From Natronospirillum sp965602035 (GTDB taxonomy: Bacteria; Pseudomonadota; Gammaproteobacteria; Pseudomonadales; Natronospirillaceae), in the NCBI GenBank assembly GCA_965602035.1, contig OZ271919.1, positions 1,674,001 through 1,738,000 of the forward strand: 64,000 nt of DNA, in the 5' to 3' direction. The notes beneath the pieces were generated by a model. That model ran no database searches and was not told the DNA's origin. It was given only the letters and a program-made list of their open reading frames with translations. Shown piece after piece: positions 23,709 through 32,212 of this stretch; position 1 is the first letter of the stretch, and every line of letters starts with the position of its first letter. The translations under genes and the position numbers were made by a program.

Positions 23709-24368
23709 TTATTGAGGCTGTTTGGCGACGCGAAGGTAGGGTTTAAGCGTCTTGAACCCTTCCGGGAATTTCTTCTTCGCGTCCTCGTCACTGACGGCCG
23801 GCGGGATAATGATATCCTCGCCGTTCTTCCAGTTCACCGGCGTGGCAACGGTATGCTTGCTGGTGAGCTGAATGGAATCGAGCAGGCGCAGAATCTCATC
23901 GAAGTTACGGCCGCTGGTCATCGGGTAGACCAATTGCGCCTTGATCTTCTTGTCCGGCCCGATAATAAACACGGCACGGACTGTCGCATTGTCGGCCGGT
24001 GTCCGACCCTCTGACGACGCGCCCTCATCCTCGGGCAACATGTCATAGGCCTTGGCAACACTGAGATCGGTGTCGCCGATCATCGGGTAGTTGGGGGCCG
24101 TGCCCTGGGTTTCCTCAATGTCCTTTGCCCACTTGGCATGGTTGTCGACCGGGTCAACCGAGAGACCAATGATCTTGGTGTTGCGCTTGTCAAACTCGGG
24201 CTTGAGGCTCGCCATATAACCGAGCTCAGTGGTGCAGACCGGGGTGAAATCCTTGGGGTGTGAGAACAGGATAGCCCACTGGTCACCGATCCATTCATGG
24301 AAATTGATGGTTCCTTCCGTGGTCGTGGCTGTAAAATCAGGTGCTGTACTGCCTATACGAAGTGTCAT
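23709..24368 (-). CDS. 1-Cys peroxiredoxin (Prx6 subfamily)
   Basis: 219 residues. The peroxidatic Cys45 is in H-P-K-D-F-T-P-V-C-T-T-E-L-G, the Prx6 hallmark, and the C-terminal extension (Y-P-M-T-S-G-R-N-F-D-E-I-L-R) is that of Prx6 rather than AhpC. No resolving Cys is apparent. It reduces hydrogen peroxide and alkyl hydroperoxides in the cytoplasm using an external thiol. AAGGAGGTTTCC before the ATG is a strong ribosome site, consistent with high expression. A perfect hairpin follows the gene. Confidence 0.95.
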   Translation of the reverse strand: MTLRIGSTAPDFTATTTEGTINFHEWIGDQWAILFSHPKDFTPVCTTELGYMASLKPEFDKRNTKIIGLSVDPVDNHAKWAKDIEETQGTAPNYPMIGDTDLSVAKAYDMLPEDEGASSEGRTPADNATVRAVFIIGPDKKIKAQLVYPMTSGRNFDEILRLLDSIQLTSKHTVATPVNWKNGEDIIIPPAVSDEDAKKKFPEGFKTLKPYLRVAKQPQ

Positions 24369-24498
24369 GGAAACCTCCTTTCAAGTTCCCTTTTGGTGAA
24401 AACTCAATATCGGATATGGCGCGACTGTAGGTCAGTTTCAACCGCAGCGATAATCACCTTTTTCCATAAGATATAACCAGAACGAATTAAGCGCCGGT

Positions 24499-25482
24499 CT
24501 ACGATATTCCCGGGTTGTAACCAGCTTCCCGCCGGGGGGCGCCAGACGCCGCCGAGCCAGCCGCGTTGCGCACAGCACGGGGAGGCAGCAGACGACGAAG
24601 CCTGTGCCCCACCAGGATCACAGCAACGCCCAGCGCAGCCATAGCCATTCCTGCCACTTCCGCGCCTCCGGGCTGCTCGCCGAACAGCACCATTGACCAC
24701 ACAAGAGTCACTGGCGGCGTCAGATACACCAGCGTCGACGTGCGGGTGACACCCATACGATGCAGGCTGACCACAAAAAAGCCGAAGCCGCCGAAGCTGG
24801 AGAACAGAATCAGCCAGGCCATGACCACCAGATCCGTCTGTGTGAACTGCGGCGCAGCCAGCCCGCCCGGGTCCAGCACCGAAGCTGCCACAGAAAATAC
24901 CATAGACGCCGCCAGCAACTGGCTGGTCAGCGTTGCCGGAAGTGGCAATGGCGTGGACCAACGCACCGTAAGTACGCTGCCAACGGTCACCGACAGCACA
25001 GACACCAGGGGTAACCCATAGGCCCACAGCGGTGCGGCGCCCGGCTGACTGACTTCACCGGCAACGCACAGGGCCACGCCGGCCCCGGCGATCACCATAC
25101 CGACCCAGCCGGCAGCAGACAGGCGATCGCCCAGCCACCGACCGGCCATGGCCGCCGCCAATGCGGGCTGCAGTGAAGCAATAAGGGCCGTAATGCCGGC
25201 ACTGACGCCTTGCTGCAGTGCCAGCATGCTGGCCAACAGAAACCCGCCCATGGTGAACAGGCCGACGATCATTTCTTTCATCAGATCGGTCCGGGCCATC
25301 GCAACCCTGGTGCAGAACAATGTCAGTATCGCAAGCACGCCGGCCGCGACCAGAAAGCGCCAGGAAAACAGCGACAGCGCAGGCATGGTGGCATCGGTTG
25401 CCAGCACACCACCGATATAGCCGGAACTCCAGCACAGAACGAACAGAGCCCCGATGATCGCTGTCAGAATCGCCTGCCGCAT
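24499..25482 (-). CDS. EamA/DMT-family exporter, ten-helix type
   Basis: About 327 residues with ten hydrophobic segments in two five-helix EamA repeats; the second repeat begins near W-A-Y-G-L-P-L-V-S-V. I choose the ATG at 25482 because GGAGGT sits seven bases before it; another ATG five codons upstream overlaps that site. Typical EamA words are W-S-S-G-Y-I-G-G and G-E-Q-P-G-G-A-E-V-A-G. Family members export amino acids or other metabolites across the inner membrane. It is divergent from a LysR regulator across 114 bases, a common arrangement for a regulated exporter. The substrate is unknown. Confidence 0.88.
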   Translation of the reverse strand: MRQAILTAIIGALFVLCWSSGYIGGVLATDATMPALSLFSWRFLVAAGVLAILTLFCTRVAMARTDLMKEMIVGLFTMGGFLLASMLALQQGVSAGITALIASLQPALAAAMAGRWLGDRLSAAGWVGMVIAGAGVALCVAGEVSQPGAAPLWAYGLPLVSVLSVTVGSVLTVRWSTPLPLPATLTSQLLAASMVFSVAASVLDPGGLAAPQFTQTDLVVMAWLILFSSFGGFGFFVVSLHRMGVTRTSTLVYLTPPVTLVWSMVLFGEQPGGAEVAGMAMAALGVAVILVGHRLRRLLPPRAVRNAAGSAASGAPRREAGYNPGIS

Positions 25483-25596
25483 GGACGCTACCTCCATTGT
25501 CCGCTTGAATTCACAGAACGGCTTCTGTGGTACGGCTTGATTGTGGGCTCGACCTAATATTTAATAAATAGATGAATAATCAATTTCAAATTTAAT

Positions 25597-26508
25597 ATGA
25601 TTAAAGTCAAAGGTGCAGACCTCGACATGGCGTTGCTGCGCTCCTTCCAGTTGGTGGTGCAGTTGGGCTCCCTGGCAGCAGCCGCCGAGCAGCAGCACAA
25701 AACACTGGGGGCTGTGAGCCTGCAGATGAAACGGCTCGAAGAGCGGCTGGAGACTCGCTTGCTGGAGCGCGGGCGGCGCGGTGTTACTCTCACACCGTCC
25801 GGTGAGTCTCTGCTTCAGGCATCACGGGAACTGCTCCGACAGCATGATGCGCTGGTGGATAGATTCACCGGTCGTGGTCTGGAGGGGCGTCTGCAACTTG
25901 GCGTACCGGAGGACTACGCCAGCGAGCTGATGACTGGAGTGTTGCCGCTGTTTCTGGACCGACATCCGGCCGTTCGACTTGAAGTCGTCACCGGCGCCAG
26001 CGGTGATCTCGCCCGGCGGATAGAGCGCGACCGGCTGGCTATGGCCATTATTCTGGATCGCCCGCGGAACCTCCCGGGCGGCACGCCGCTCTGGCAGACC
26101 ACACCGGTATGGGCGGCAGCCCGCATCAACGCTTTGGGAGAGCGAAGCAGCCTGCCACTGGCGCTGCATGAGACGCATTGCCCCTACCGACAATTGGCGC
26201 TGGAAACCCTGACGCGCGCGGGTGTCAGTTGGCACGTGGTTTTCACCAGCACCAGTATCCATGCGATTGAAGACGCCGTCGCGGCCGGGCTGGCGGTGAG
26301 CGTACTTGACCGGGAACGCCTGACACCGGGCATGAGAGAATTGGGTGAAGCAGATGACCTGCCACCGCTTCAGCCTTGCCGGGCAAGCCTGCACCGGGCC
26401 GCTCGGGTGGAGTCCTCCGCCGGACCGGCAGCGGACGCTCTGGCAGCCCTACTGACCGAACAACTGACTGATCGGGGTCCATGGCGGAGCCAGACCAGAA
26501 CAGCCTGA
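25597..26508 (+). CDS. LysR-family transcriptional regulator
   Basis: 303 residues with an N-terminal winged HTH (M-A-L-L-R-S-F-Q-L-V-V-Q-L-G-S-L; Q-M-K-R-L-E-E-R-L; G-V-T-L-T-P-S-G-E). The HTH deviates slightly (A-E-Q-Q-H-K-T-L-G-A-V-S), but the spacing is normal. The C-terminal periplasmic-binding-like effector domain is complete. It is transcribed divergently from the EamA exporter across an AT-rich region (25536-25596) with several TTAATA/ATTTAA steps, so it probably controls the exporter and itself. The effector is unknown. Confidence 0.9.
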   Translation: MIKVKGADLDMALLRSFQLVVQLGSLAAAAEQQHKTLGAVSLQMKRLEERLETRLLERGRRGVTLTPSGESLLQASRELLRQHDALVDRFTGRGLEGRLQLGVPEDYASELMTGVLPLFLDRHPAVRLEVVTGASGDLARRIERDRLAMAIILDRPRNLPGGTPLWQTTPVWAAARINALGERSSLPLALHETHCPYRQLALETLTRAGVSWHVVFTSTSIHAIEDAVAAGLAVSVLDRERLTPGMRELGEADDLPPLQPCRASLHRAARVESSAGPAADALAALLTEQLTDRGPWRSQTRTA

Positions 26509-26531
26509 CCGACACACTCGTTGCTGAGCTT

Positions 26532-27071
26532 TCAGGGCTCCAGAGTGTCCATCATCACGCGCTCGTGCAGTTCCGTATCCCGTTCACTGAAGAGTACAAA
26601 ACGAATAGCGTTGACATGGGACAGACCAGGAGCCGCCTCCCGCACCGACTCAAATGCCACTCTGGCGGCATCCTCCATCGGATAACCGAAAGCACCGGTC
26701 GACAGCGCCGGAAACGCAATGGAACGTAACTGATGTTGCTCAGCCAGCCGAAGCGCTTGCCGGTAACACCGTGCAAGCAACTCGTTCGACGGCTCATCAC
26801 GCCCATAAACAGGGCCCAGGCAATGTATGACATAGGGTGCCGGCAATCGGCAGCCTTCGGTTATCACCGCTTCCCCGGGACGAATAGGTGCCAGTGGTCT
26901 GCAGATCGCCGCCAGCTCCGGGCCAGCCGCCCTGTGGATAGCACCTGCCACGCCGCCGCCGGGCATTAATTCGGCGTTCGCCGCGTTCACGATCACGTCG
27001 GCGTCAACTTGTCGTGTAATGTCGCCCGTCACACACTCGATACGGACCTGCCCCAGTGCTACCGAACTCAT
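26532..27071 (-). CDS. Macrodomain protein, O-acetyl-ADP-ribose deacetylase type
   Basis: About 179 residues from the ATG at 27071, with GGGAGG six bases upstream; an in-frame TTG two codons earlier is less likely. The ADP-ribose-binding macrodomain is clear: V-N-A-A-N-A-E-L-M-P-G-G-G-V-A-G-A-I-H, A-P-Y-V-I-H-C-L-G-P-V-Y, and F-P-A-L-S-T-G-A-F-G-Y-P. It matches YmdB-like enzymes that hydrolyse O-acetyl-ADP-ribose or mono-ADP-ribose; the catalytic Asn and the Gly-rich loop are intact. It converges on the LysR gene and appears to stand alone. Confidence 0.93.
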   Translation of the reverse strand: MSSVALGQVRIECVTGDITRQVDADVIVNAANAELMPGGGVAGAIHRAAGPELAAICRPLAPIRPGEAVITEGCRLPAPYVIHCLGPVYGRDEPSNELLARCYRQALRLAEQHQLRSIAFPALSTGAFGYPMEDAARVAFESVREAAPGLSHVNAIRFVLFSERDTELHERVMMDTLEP

Positions 27072-27177
27072 CTGCAACCTCCCGCGCTTCAGGTCAGGAC
27101 TGGTATACCCCAGTCAGCGTGCACCTCTGAACGCGGTTTGCCAAGCCCAGCGGGATGGGTAAGACAGGCTGCTATTT

Positions 27178-27405
27178 TCAGAGCGCTGAAGCGCCCTGCA
27201 CAGACGGTGCCGCACCGGTATCGGAAGCATCCTGTGCTGAACGCCGGACGGCAGCTGAAGCATAGCGTCCGTTACGCTGACGCACCACGCCGATATCGTC
27301 CAGCAACCTCGGGCTTAGATCCTGCAATTGCCAGTCACTGCGCCGTGTCTTTTTCTTCCGGGTAGATGTGTCCCGGTACTCGGGAACAATAATCGGGTAT
27401 GTCAT
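27178..27405 (-). CDS. Small DUF1127-like protein
   Basis: A 75-residue protein starting at M-T-Y-P-I-I-V-P-E-Y-R, with GAGGTGG before the ATG; the open frame extends 24 codons further without support. A basic stretch (T-R-K-K-K-T-R-R) precedes L-Q-D-L-S-P-R-L-L-D-D-I-G-V, which resembles the L-s-D-R-x-L-x-D-I-G core of DUF1127 (YjiS-like) proteins. Those are small basic proteins linked to RNA turnover and phosphate or carbon stress in other bacteria. The match is short and the tail is low-complexity, so the family call is tentative. Confidence 0.5.
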   Translation of the reverse strand: MTYPIIVPEYRDTSTRKKKTRRSDWQLQDLSPRLLDDIGVVRQRNGRYASAAVRRSAQDASDTGAAPSVQGASAL

Positions 27406-27734
27406 GACGCCACCTCGCCTGCGTATGTCGGTGCCACGTGTATTAACGGCGGCCGGATTTGGCGCCGTTCGATGCACAGCACAATCCGACTGTTTGTCTC
27501 ACCGATTATTGTTGAGGTCATGGCGATACGACACAATCAATTTTTTCTCGCATTGAGTAAGCATTGCTTAACTGTTATTCCCCTGGAAATCTCCCAGTAA
27601 CGATTAATAAAGCAGGGTTACACGCCGATTGTGCATCTATTGGCAAACAATCTATTATTGTCTTTCCGGGTAATTTTTAACCAACCTCAAGCCGGAGCTG
27701 TTCCGTCCGGACCGCTCTGAAAACAATCAGACAT
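27406..27734. other. AT-rich intergenic region without a gene
   Basis: About 330 bases between the DUF1127-like start and the Hsp20 terminator. Codons do not hold up in any frame on either strand. 27525-27700 is much more AT-rich than its surroundings, with a TTTTTTCTCGCATTGAG stretch and AAGCATTGCTTAACTG, containing the palindrome AAGCA..TGCTT (27559-27569). It presumably holds the promoter of the small gene at 27405. Confidence 0.5.
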
Positions 27735-27756
27735 AAAAAAGGGGCCTTTCGGCCCC
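27735..27756 (-). terminator. Intrinsic terminator of the Hsp20 gene
   Basis: On the minus strand GGGGCC-GAAA-GGCCCC is followed by T6 (A6 at 27735-27740 on the plus strand). The six-pair GC stem, GAAA tetraloop and U-run make a textbook terminator, 18 bases past the hsp20 stop. Confidence 0.9.
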
Positions 27757-27773
27757 GACTGGATTTCACCCCA

Positions 27774-28325
27774 TCAATGCTCAATTTCTATACGCCGACC
27801 ACTGTCGGGTGACGCGTCGGTTCTCGGCAGGGCAACCGTGAGGACGCCATTTCTGAAGCGGGCTTTTATACCCTCTGAATCAGCGTCAGCAGGCAGCGCC
27901 AGTACGCGCTGAAAATGCCCGTAGCTGCGCTCGATTCGATGCCACTGATCCGCGTTGTCCTTTTTGACCTCGGACTGTTTCTCCCCACTGATCACCAGCG
28001 CGTCGTTCTGGACCGTGAGGTTCAGGTCTTTTTCCTCGATGCCCGGCACTTCCACCGTGATTTCATAGCGGTCATCGAGAGCCCGTATGTCCACGCTGGG
28101 CCTGAGGAATGACTGATCCAGCGCCGCAGGCCAGCCTGAACGGCTGCGCTCCGGGAATCCGAAAGACCGGAATGCATCATCGAATAACCGGTCCATCTCG
28201 TCATGCAGGCGTGCCATCGGGTGGCTGGCCGGTTGCACGGCACCCGGGCCTGCCTGCTCTGGCTCCTCGTGCCTGAACCAGTTCCATGGAGCCAACCGTG
28301 ATGAGTTGAATTTTCTGATTTCCAT
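27774..28325 (-). CDS. Small heat shock protein, Hsp20/alpha-crystallin family
   Basis: 183 residues. The alpha-crystallin domain spans about residues 72-178: P-S-V-D-I-R-A-L-D-D-R-Y-E-I-T-V-E-V-P-G-I, D-A-L-V-I-S-G-E-K, and A-R-F-R-N-G-V-L-T-V-A-L-P, the family's A-x-x-x-n-G-v-L signature. The N-terminal arm is rich in aromatic residues and Arg, as usual. The tail R-R-I-E-I-E-H includes the I-x-I oligomer anchor. It is an ATP-independent holdase for unfolding proteins. AGGAGGTGA before the ATG is a near-perfect ribosome site. A sigma-32-type promoter is visible ~85 bases upstream and a strong terminator follows, so it is a single-gene heat-shock unit. Confidence 0.96.
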   Translation of the reverse strand: MEIRKFNSSRLAPWNWFRHEEPEQAGPGAVQPASHPMARLHDEMDRLFDDAFRSFGFPERSRSGWPAALDQSFLRPSVDIRALDDRYEITVEVPGIEEKDLNLTVQNDALVISGEKQSEVKKDNADQWHRIERSYGHFQRVLALPADADSEGIKARFRNGVLTVALPRTDASPDSGRRIEIEH

Positions 28326-28406
28326 GGTAAGTCACCTCCTGAAATCTCTGATTTCCGCCGGGAAGTCCGCCGGCGACGGAAGCAACCAACTGCCTGTGCT
28401 ACGGGT

Positions 28407-28438
28407 AAAATAGGGACGCGCTGTCCGGTTTCAAGGGG
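28407..28438 (-). promoter_or_regulatory. Sigma-32 (heat-shock) promoter of the Hsp20 gene
   Basis: On the minus strand: CACCCCTTGAA, 14 bases, then CCCTATTTT. The RpoH consensus is CCCTTGAA, 13-15 bases, CCCCATtTA. The -35 element matches fully and the -10 is off by about one base. The element ends 82 bases upstream of the start codon. Confidence 0.8.
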
Positions 28439-28568
28439 TGAATTACGCATTATTGACCTGGGCCTGAGACCTGGTTCCCACACTGGACGTGCGCCCGGTG
28501 AACCGGAGAGACTTGCCCTGCCGGAGTCTGTACACTGGCCACTCTTTGATCACCACAGGCCGCGTCGA

Positions 28569-29693
28569 ATGACATTCGAAGACAGGTCTACGCAGCCGGC
28601 GGACGCAGAACAGGAACTGTTCGAGTTTCATGCGCGCAAGCGCACGGCCTACCGTATCGTGCTGGTTATTGCGACGGCCGCCGTATTGATCGGCTGGTTG
28701 TTGGGAGCGCCCGCGGACCCCTTCATTACATGGGCTTATCCGGTTTTCGGTGTGCTCTATGCGGCATTGCTGGCGGGAACATTTCTGCCCCGGATCCCCG
28801 CTCAGCAAGTCGAATTCGGCCTGTTTACGGTGATCGGTCTGCATGTGCTGTGCCGACTGGTGTGGCAATACTTCGCATTCAGCAGCGTGGACGCCAGTCT
28901 GCTCGTACTGGTCGGCGGGCATTACTGGGCCCTGGGCATTCTGGTTGTGGCGTGCGCTGTGCTGCTCGGCCGGCAGCGCGGCATGTGGGCCGGGTCCCTC
29001 CTCCTGGGTCTGTCCGCCGTTATTGCCGTCGCCGGGCTATGGGATGACTACCTCGCCGGCGCGATTCCGGCCCGGTCACTCGGTTACCTGATTCGTGTTC
29101 ACCTATTTATTCTGCTGCTTCTGGTGATGACCAGTCTGTCTACCGCCGCCTGGGAGAACTACTGGCAGGCCCTGCACAGTGCCCGTCGCTTTGAGCACTG
29201 GGCCACCACCGACAATCTGACCGGCCTGGCCAACCGGCGAGCAGTCGAACGGTTTACCCAGGAGCTGGATTTTCAGGCACAGACGGTCTCTGTCGTTCTG
29301 CTGGACCTTGACCACTTCAAGTCGGTCAACGATTCGCTGGGACATATGCGCGGCGACGAAGTGCTCCAGGAAGTCGGCGCCCGCCTGAAGTCTGTTGTCG
29401 CCGATGGCAACCTGCTCGCTCGCTGGGGCGGTGAAGAATTTCTCATTGTTGCTCCGGGTACTTCTTTGAGCGATGCCGTTGAGATAGCCGCAGCGTGCAA
29501 CCGGGTAATTTCGGAACAACCGGTTGCCGGTCTGATGATCACCGCCACCTGCGGCGTTGCCGAATCCAGCCCGGTTTCGACCTTTAATGATCTGATCCGA
29601 AAAGCAGACGACCGAATGTACAGTGGTAAAAAAGCGGGCCGGAACCTCATTATTGTCGACGATTGCGATGTCGCCTCGCCTTCGTCGGCATAG
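28569..29693 (+). CDS. Membrane-bound GGDEF diguanylate cyclase
   Basis: 374 residues. Residues ~28-195 contain about six hydrophobic segments (for example Y-R-I-V-L-V-I-A-T-A-A-V-L-I-G and L-F-I-L-L-L-L-V-M), followed by a GGDEF domain with D-N-L-T-G-L-A-N-R-R, D-L-D-H-F-K-S-V-N-D and the active-site loop R-W-G-G-E-E-F. It should make cyclic di-GMP. The inhibitory RxxD site five residues before GGEEF is absent (V-A-D-G there), so product inhibition is unlikely. The integral-membrane sensor part is not a family I recognise. It is a monocistronic gene between hsp20 (divergent) and an esterase (convergent). Confidence 0.92.
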   Translation: MTFEDRSTQPADAEQELFEFHARKRTAYRIVLVIATAAVLIGWLLGAPADPFITWAYPVFGVLYAALLAGTFLPRIPAQQVEFGLFTVIGLHVLCRLVWQYFAFSSVDASLLVLVGGHYWALGILVVACAVLLGRQRGMWAGSLLLGLSAVIAVAGLWDDYLAGAIPARSLGYLIRVHLFILLLLVMTSLSTAAWENYWQALHSARRFEHWATTDNLTGLANRRAVERFTQELDFQAQTVSVVLLDLDHFKSVNDSLGHMRGDEVLQEVGARLKSVVADGNLLARWGGEEFLIVAPGTSLSDAVEIAAACNRVISEQPVAGLMITATCGVAESSPVSTFNDLIRKADDRMYSGKKAGRNLIIVDDCDVASPSSA

Positions 29694-29706
29694 CCTGAAA
29701 CACGCC

Positions 29707-30222
29707 TCACCGGTCGTCGACGCACGCTCCCAGCCAGTGTCTGAACAGGGACAGCATTAGCGGGATGCTGTCTGAGAGGCGATGTCCGTCTTGCACGAGC
29801 GCCAACGGCAGGTTCTGCTGGTGGCACAGGGAAATCACCGGCCCGACCGGGACCACATCATCCTGCCAGCCGTGGATCACCTGAACCCGGCCAGCACCCA
29901 CCTTGGGGTTGGATTCCGGGTAGTCCGGCAGGCCGAAGGCCGGCGCCAGCAGAAAACATCCGCGCACTGGGAATGATTCACTGACACTCGCGCTGACCCA
30001 GGCACCCAGGCTCGACCCCACCAGCAGAGTCTCCTGCCCCGATACACCATCGGAATACAACTGAGCGCGCAACTGGTCTTGCCGGGCCATCGGATCGCGG
30101 GTTTCACGGTAATCCAGCGCCAGCGTGTCGACCGATGGGAATTCAGCAGCAACCTGCTGCATGGCCTGAATCTTACTGGCATTGGGGCCGCTCTCCAGCC
30201 CGTGGGAGAAGTACAGTTTCAC
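29707..30222 (-). CDS. Small alpha/beta hydrolase, YqiA/UPF0227-like esterase
   Basis: 171 residues from a GTG start. F-S-H-G-L-E-S-G-P near the N-terminus forms the oxyanion region, L-V-G-S-S-L-G-A-W contains the nucleophile serine (G-S-S-L-G), and V-I-H-G-W-Q-D-D-V-V-P and D-G-H-R-L supply the acid and histidine of the triad. The size and lack of a cap domain resemble YqiA-type cytosolic esterases. The substrate is unknown. It is read towards the diguanylate cyclase gene and ends 13 bases from its stop. Confidence 0.82.
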   Translation of the reverse strand: MKLYFSHGLESGPNASKIQAMQQVAAEFPSVDTLALDYRETRDPMARQDQLRAQLYSDGVSGQETLLVGSSLGAWVSASVSESFPVRGCFLLAPAFGLPDYPESNPKVGAGRVQVIHGWQDDVVPVGPVISLCHQQNLPLALVQDGHRLSDSIPLMLSLFRHWLGACVDDR

Positions 30223-30281
30223 AGAGTTGTATCCTCAGTCGAATTTTCAGACACTCTCCAGTGTGCTGTCTGGTCGGCCGG

Positions 30282-31166
30282 TCAATCAAGCGCGTGAACC
30301 GCAGCGAGCAGCCAATCGCGAAACCTCCGGATTCGGGCATCACTTGCCATGGATTCGGTGGTTACCAGGTAGAAGCTGGCTTCTGATACTCGGGGATAGT
30401 CAAACACGGACACCAGCCTCCCACTGCGTACACTGCTTTGCGCCAGTTCCACTACGGCGATGGCGACGCCGGCACGATCAGCGGCCGCCTGCAGCGTCAG
30501 CCCACTGGAGTCGACGCGATGCACCGTTCGTGGTGTTATCGGCCCGCCCGGCACGTCATTGAGCCAGGCTTCCCAATCCGGGCACTGGCGCGACACGAAC
30601 AGAGGTTGCTCGGATACCCGGGCCGCCCGTTCCTCCAGCGACCCGGAAATTGTTCCAGGACTGACATACAGATCGAGATGCGTCTCAAATAACAGTTCGG
30701 CGGACAACCCGGGGAAGTCGCCCTGTCCGTAAAGTATCGCGGCGTCTGCTTCACCGGCGTTGAGATCAGCCAGCTGCTGGGTTGAATTGATCTCCAACTC
30801 AATCTGCCAGTCGTCAAGTGGCGCTGCGGCCAACCGGGGTGACAGCCAGTTGTTGGTGAAAGTCGGCAGCATGGTCACACGCAGTGGCCCGCGTTCACGG
30901 GCGTTCGAAAACTGCTGAACGGTCTCGGCCACGCGGCCGAAGCCCGATTCCAGCCCGGGCTGCAAAGCGCGACCCGCGGCGGTAAGAACAAGCTGGCGAC
31001 CGTCACGCTGCAGCAGTTCAACACCGAGCGCTTGTTCAAGCGTGCGCACCTGGTGGCTGACTGCCGACGGCGTTACGCCCAGTTCAGCCGCAGCGGCCTT
31101 CAGGCTGCCCAGCCGAGCGGCTGTTTCAAACGCTCTCAACGCATTCAATGGAACCGGAATCCGCAC
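30282..31166 (-). CDS. LysR-family regulator, GcvA-like
   Basis: 294 residues from a GTG start. I-P-V-P-L-N-A-L-R-A-F-E-T-A-A-R-L-G-S and A-A-A-E-L-G-V-T-P-S-A-V-S-H-Q-V are characteristic of the GcvA/AmpR-like LysR subgroup; the effector domain follows. GcvA-type proteins control glycine cleavage or beta-lactamase genes, but neither is adjacent. The divergent neighbour is a class IV aminotransferase 123 bases away, the most likely target. The effector is presumably an amino acid or keto acid (inference). Confidence 0.9.
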   Translation of the reverse strand: MRIPVPLNALRAFETAARLGSLKAAAAELGVTPSAVSHQVRTLEQALGVELLQRDGRQLVLTAAGRALQPGLESGFGRVAETVQQFSNARERGPLRVTMLPTFTNNWLSPRLAAAPLDDWQIELEINSTQQLADLNAGEADAAILYGQGDFPGLSAELLFETHLDLYVSPGTISGSLEERAARVSEQPLFVSRQCPDWEAWLNDVPGGPITPRTVHRVDSSGLTLQAAADRAGVAIAVVELAQSSVRSGRLVSVFDYPRVSEASFYLVTTESMASDARIRRFRDWLLAAVHALD

Positions 31167-31289
31167 AACGAGGAGCCCTCATTCAATATTTTTCATGTGA
31201 CCCTGAAATATTCTCGCTCATGGTCTCGTCCCTTACCGACCTATACTGCCCAGTCATTGCTCGAGACGACTCATACAAGGAGCTTTATC

Positions 31290-32192
31290 ATGCCACCCAG
31301 CGCTGACTTCAACCAGCCGACCACCCTCAGATCGATCTGGAAAAACGGTGAGTGGATCAGTGCCGAAGATGCAACGGTGACTGTGTTCGACCATGGACTC
31401 CTCTACGGAGACGGTTGTTTCGAGGGGCTGCGCTTTTACCACGGCCGGCCGTTTCGACCTGCCCGACACGTCCAGCGACTGCAGATATCGGCCCGGGCAC
31501 TGGGCATTGAGCTGCCCTGGCCAGCAGACACGCTGGTTCAGGCCATCGGCGATTGTGCCGCGGCAGCGGGTCAGCCTTCCGGTTATATTCGCGTACTGGT
31601 TACCCGCGGCGAGGGCGACTTCGGTCTGAACCCGGCCAATTGCCGGACGCCCAATGTGTTTATTATCCCGGCGACGCTGACCATGGTGAGCCAACAGGCG
31701 CGCGAACAGGGCATTTCTCTGATGACAAGTGCGGTGTGCCGAATGGTTGGCTCGGGGCTCGACGGTCGCATCAAATCGCTCAATTACCTGCACTCGGTGC
31801 TGGCACGCGCAGAAGCAAATGCCGCCGGCGCCGACGAAGCCGTGTTACTGAATCAACACGGCACTATCGCGGAATGCAGTGCGGAAAACCTGTTCATTGC
31901 CCGTGACAACGTGCTGCTGACCCCGCCGCTTTCTGACGGCGCACTCGGAGGCATTACCCGGGAGCTGATAGTGGAACTGGCAGGCGACCTGTCGATACCG
32001 GCAGCGGAGCAGTCATTGACACCCTTCGACCTCTACACGGCCGACGAGTGTTTTATTACCGGCAGTGGCGCCGGGCTGATTCCCGTGCACTCCGTGAATG
32101 GTCGTCCTCTGGAAGCCTGCCCCGGGTCCTGTTTCCTGCGTCTGAGCGACGCCTACGCGCAGCAGATAGAACGCGAATGCGGGTCGGCCTGA
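31290..32192 (+). CDS. Class IV (branched-chain) aminotransferase
   Basis: About 300 residues from the ATG at 31290, with AAGGAGC upstream; the open frame extends 86 codons 5' into the LysR gene and is not used. It is a fold-type IV PLP enzyme: D-H-G-L-L-Y-G-D-G-C-F-E-G-L-R, G-Y-I-R-V-L-V-T-R-G, the PLP lysine in I-K-S-L-N-Y-L, and E-C-S-A-E-N-L-F. The Y-G-D-G-C-F-E-G-L-R motif and length fit IlvE, which transaminates Val, Ile and Leu with 2-oxoglutarate, but D-amino acid or 4-amino-4-deoxychorismate enzymes share the fold. It is divergent from the GcvA-like regulator. Confidence 0.87.
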   Translation: MPPSADFNQPTTLRSIWKNGEWISAEDATVTVFDHGLLYGDGCFEGLRFYHGRPFRPARHVQRLQISARALGIELPWPADTLVQAIGDCAAAAGQPSGYIRVLVTRGEGDFGLNPANCRTPNVFIIPATLTMVSQQAREQGISLMTSAVCRMVGSGLDGRIKSLNYLHSVLARAEANAAGADEAVLLNQHGTIAECSAENLFIARDNVLLTPPLSDGALGGITRELIVELAGDLSIPAAEQSLTPFDLYTADECFITGSGAGLIPVHSVNGRPLEACPGSCFLRLSDAYAQQIERECGSA

Positions 32193-32212
32193 CGCCCGGA
32201 TTTCAGTCGTCG

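Noticed and set aside
23549..23791. 81-codon 5' extension of the soluble chemoreceptor
   Set aside because: It runs into the peroxiredoxin gene across a perfect hairpin and is basic, low-complexity sequence.
24404..25027. 207-codon minus-strand ORF overlapping the EamA gene in another frame
   Set aside because: Gly/Cys/Arg-rich translation with no membrane pattern; the EamA frame explains the region.
31032..31289. 86-codon 5' extension of the aminotransferase frame
   Set aside because: It overlaps the LysR gene; the ATG at 31290 has a good ribosome site and matches the family start.
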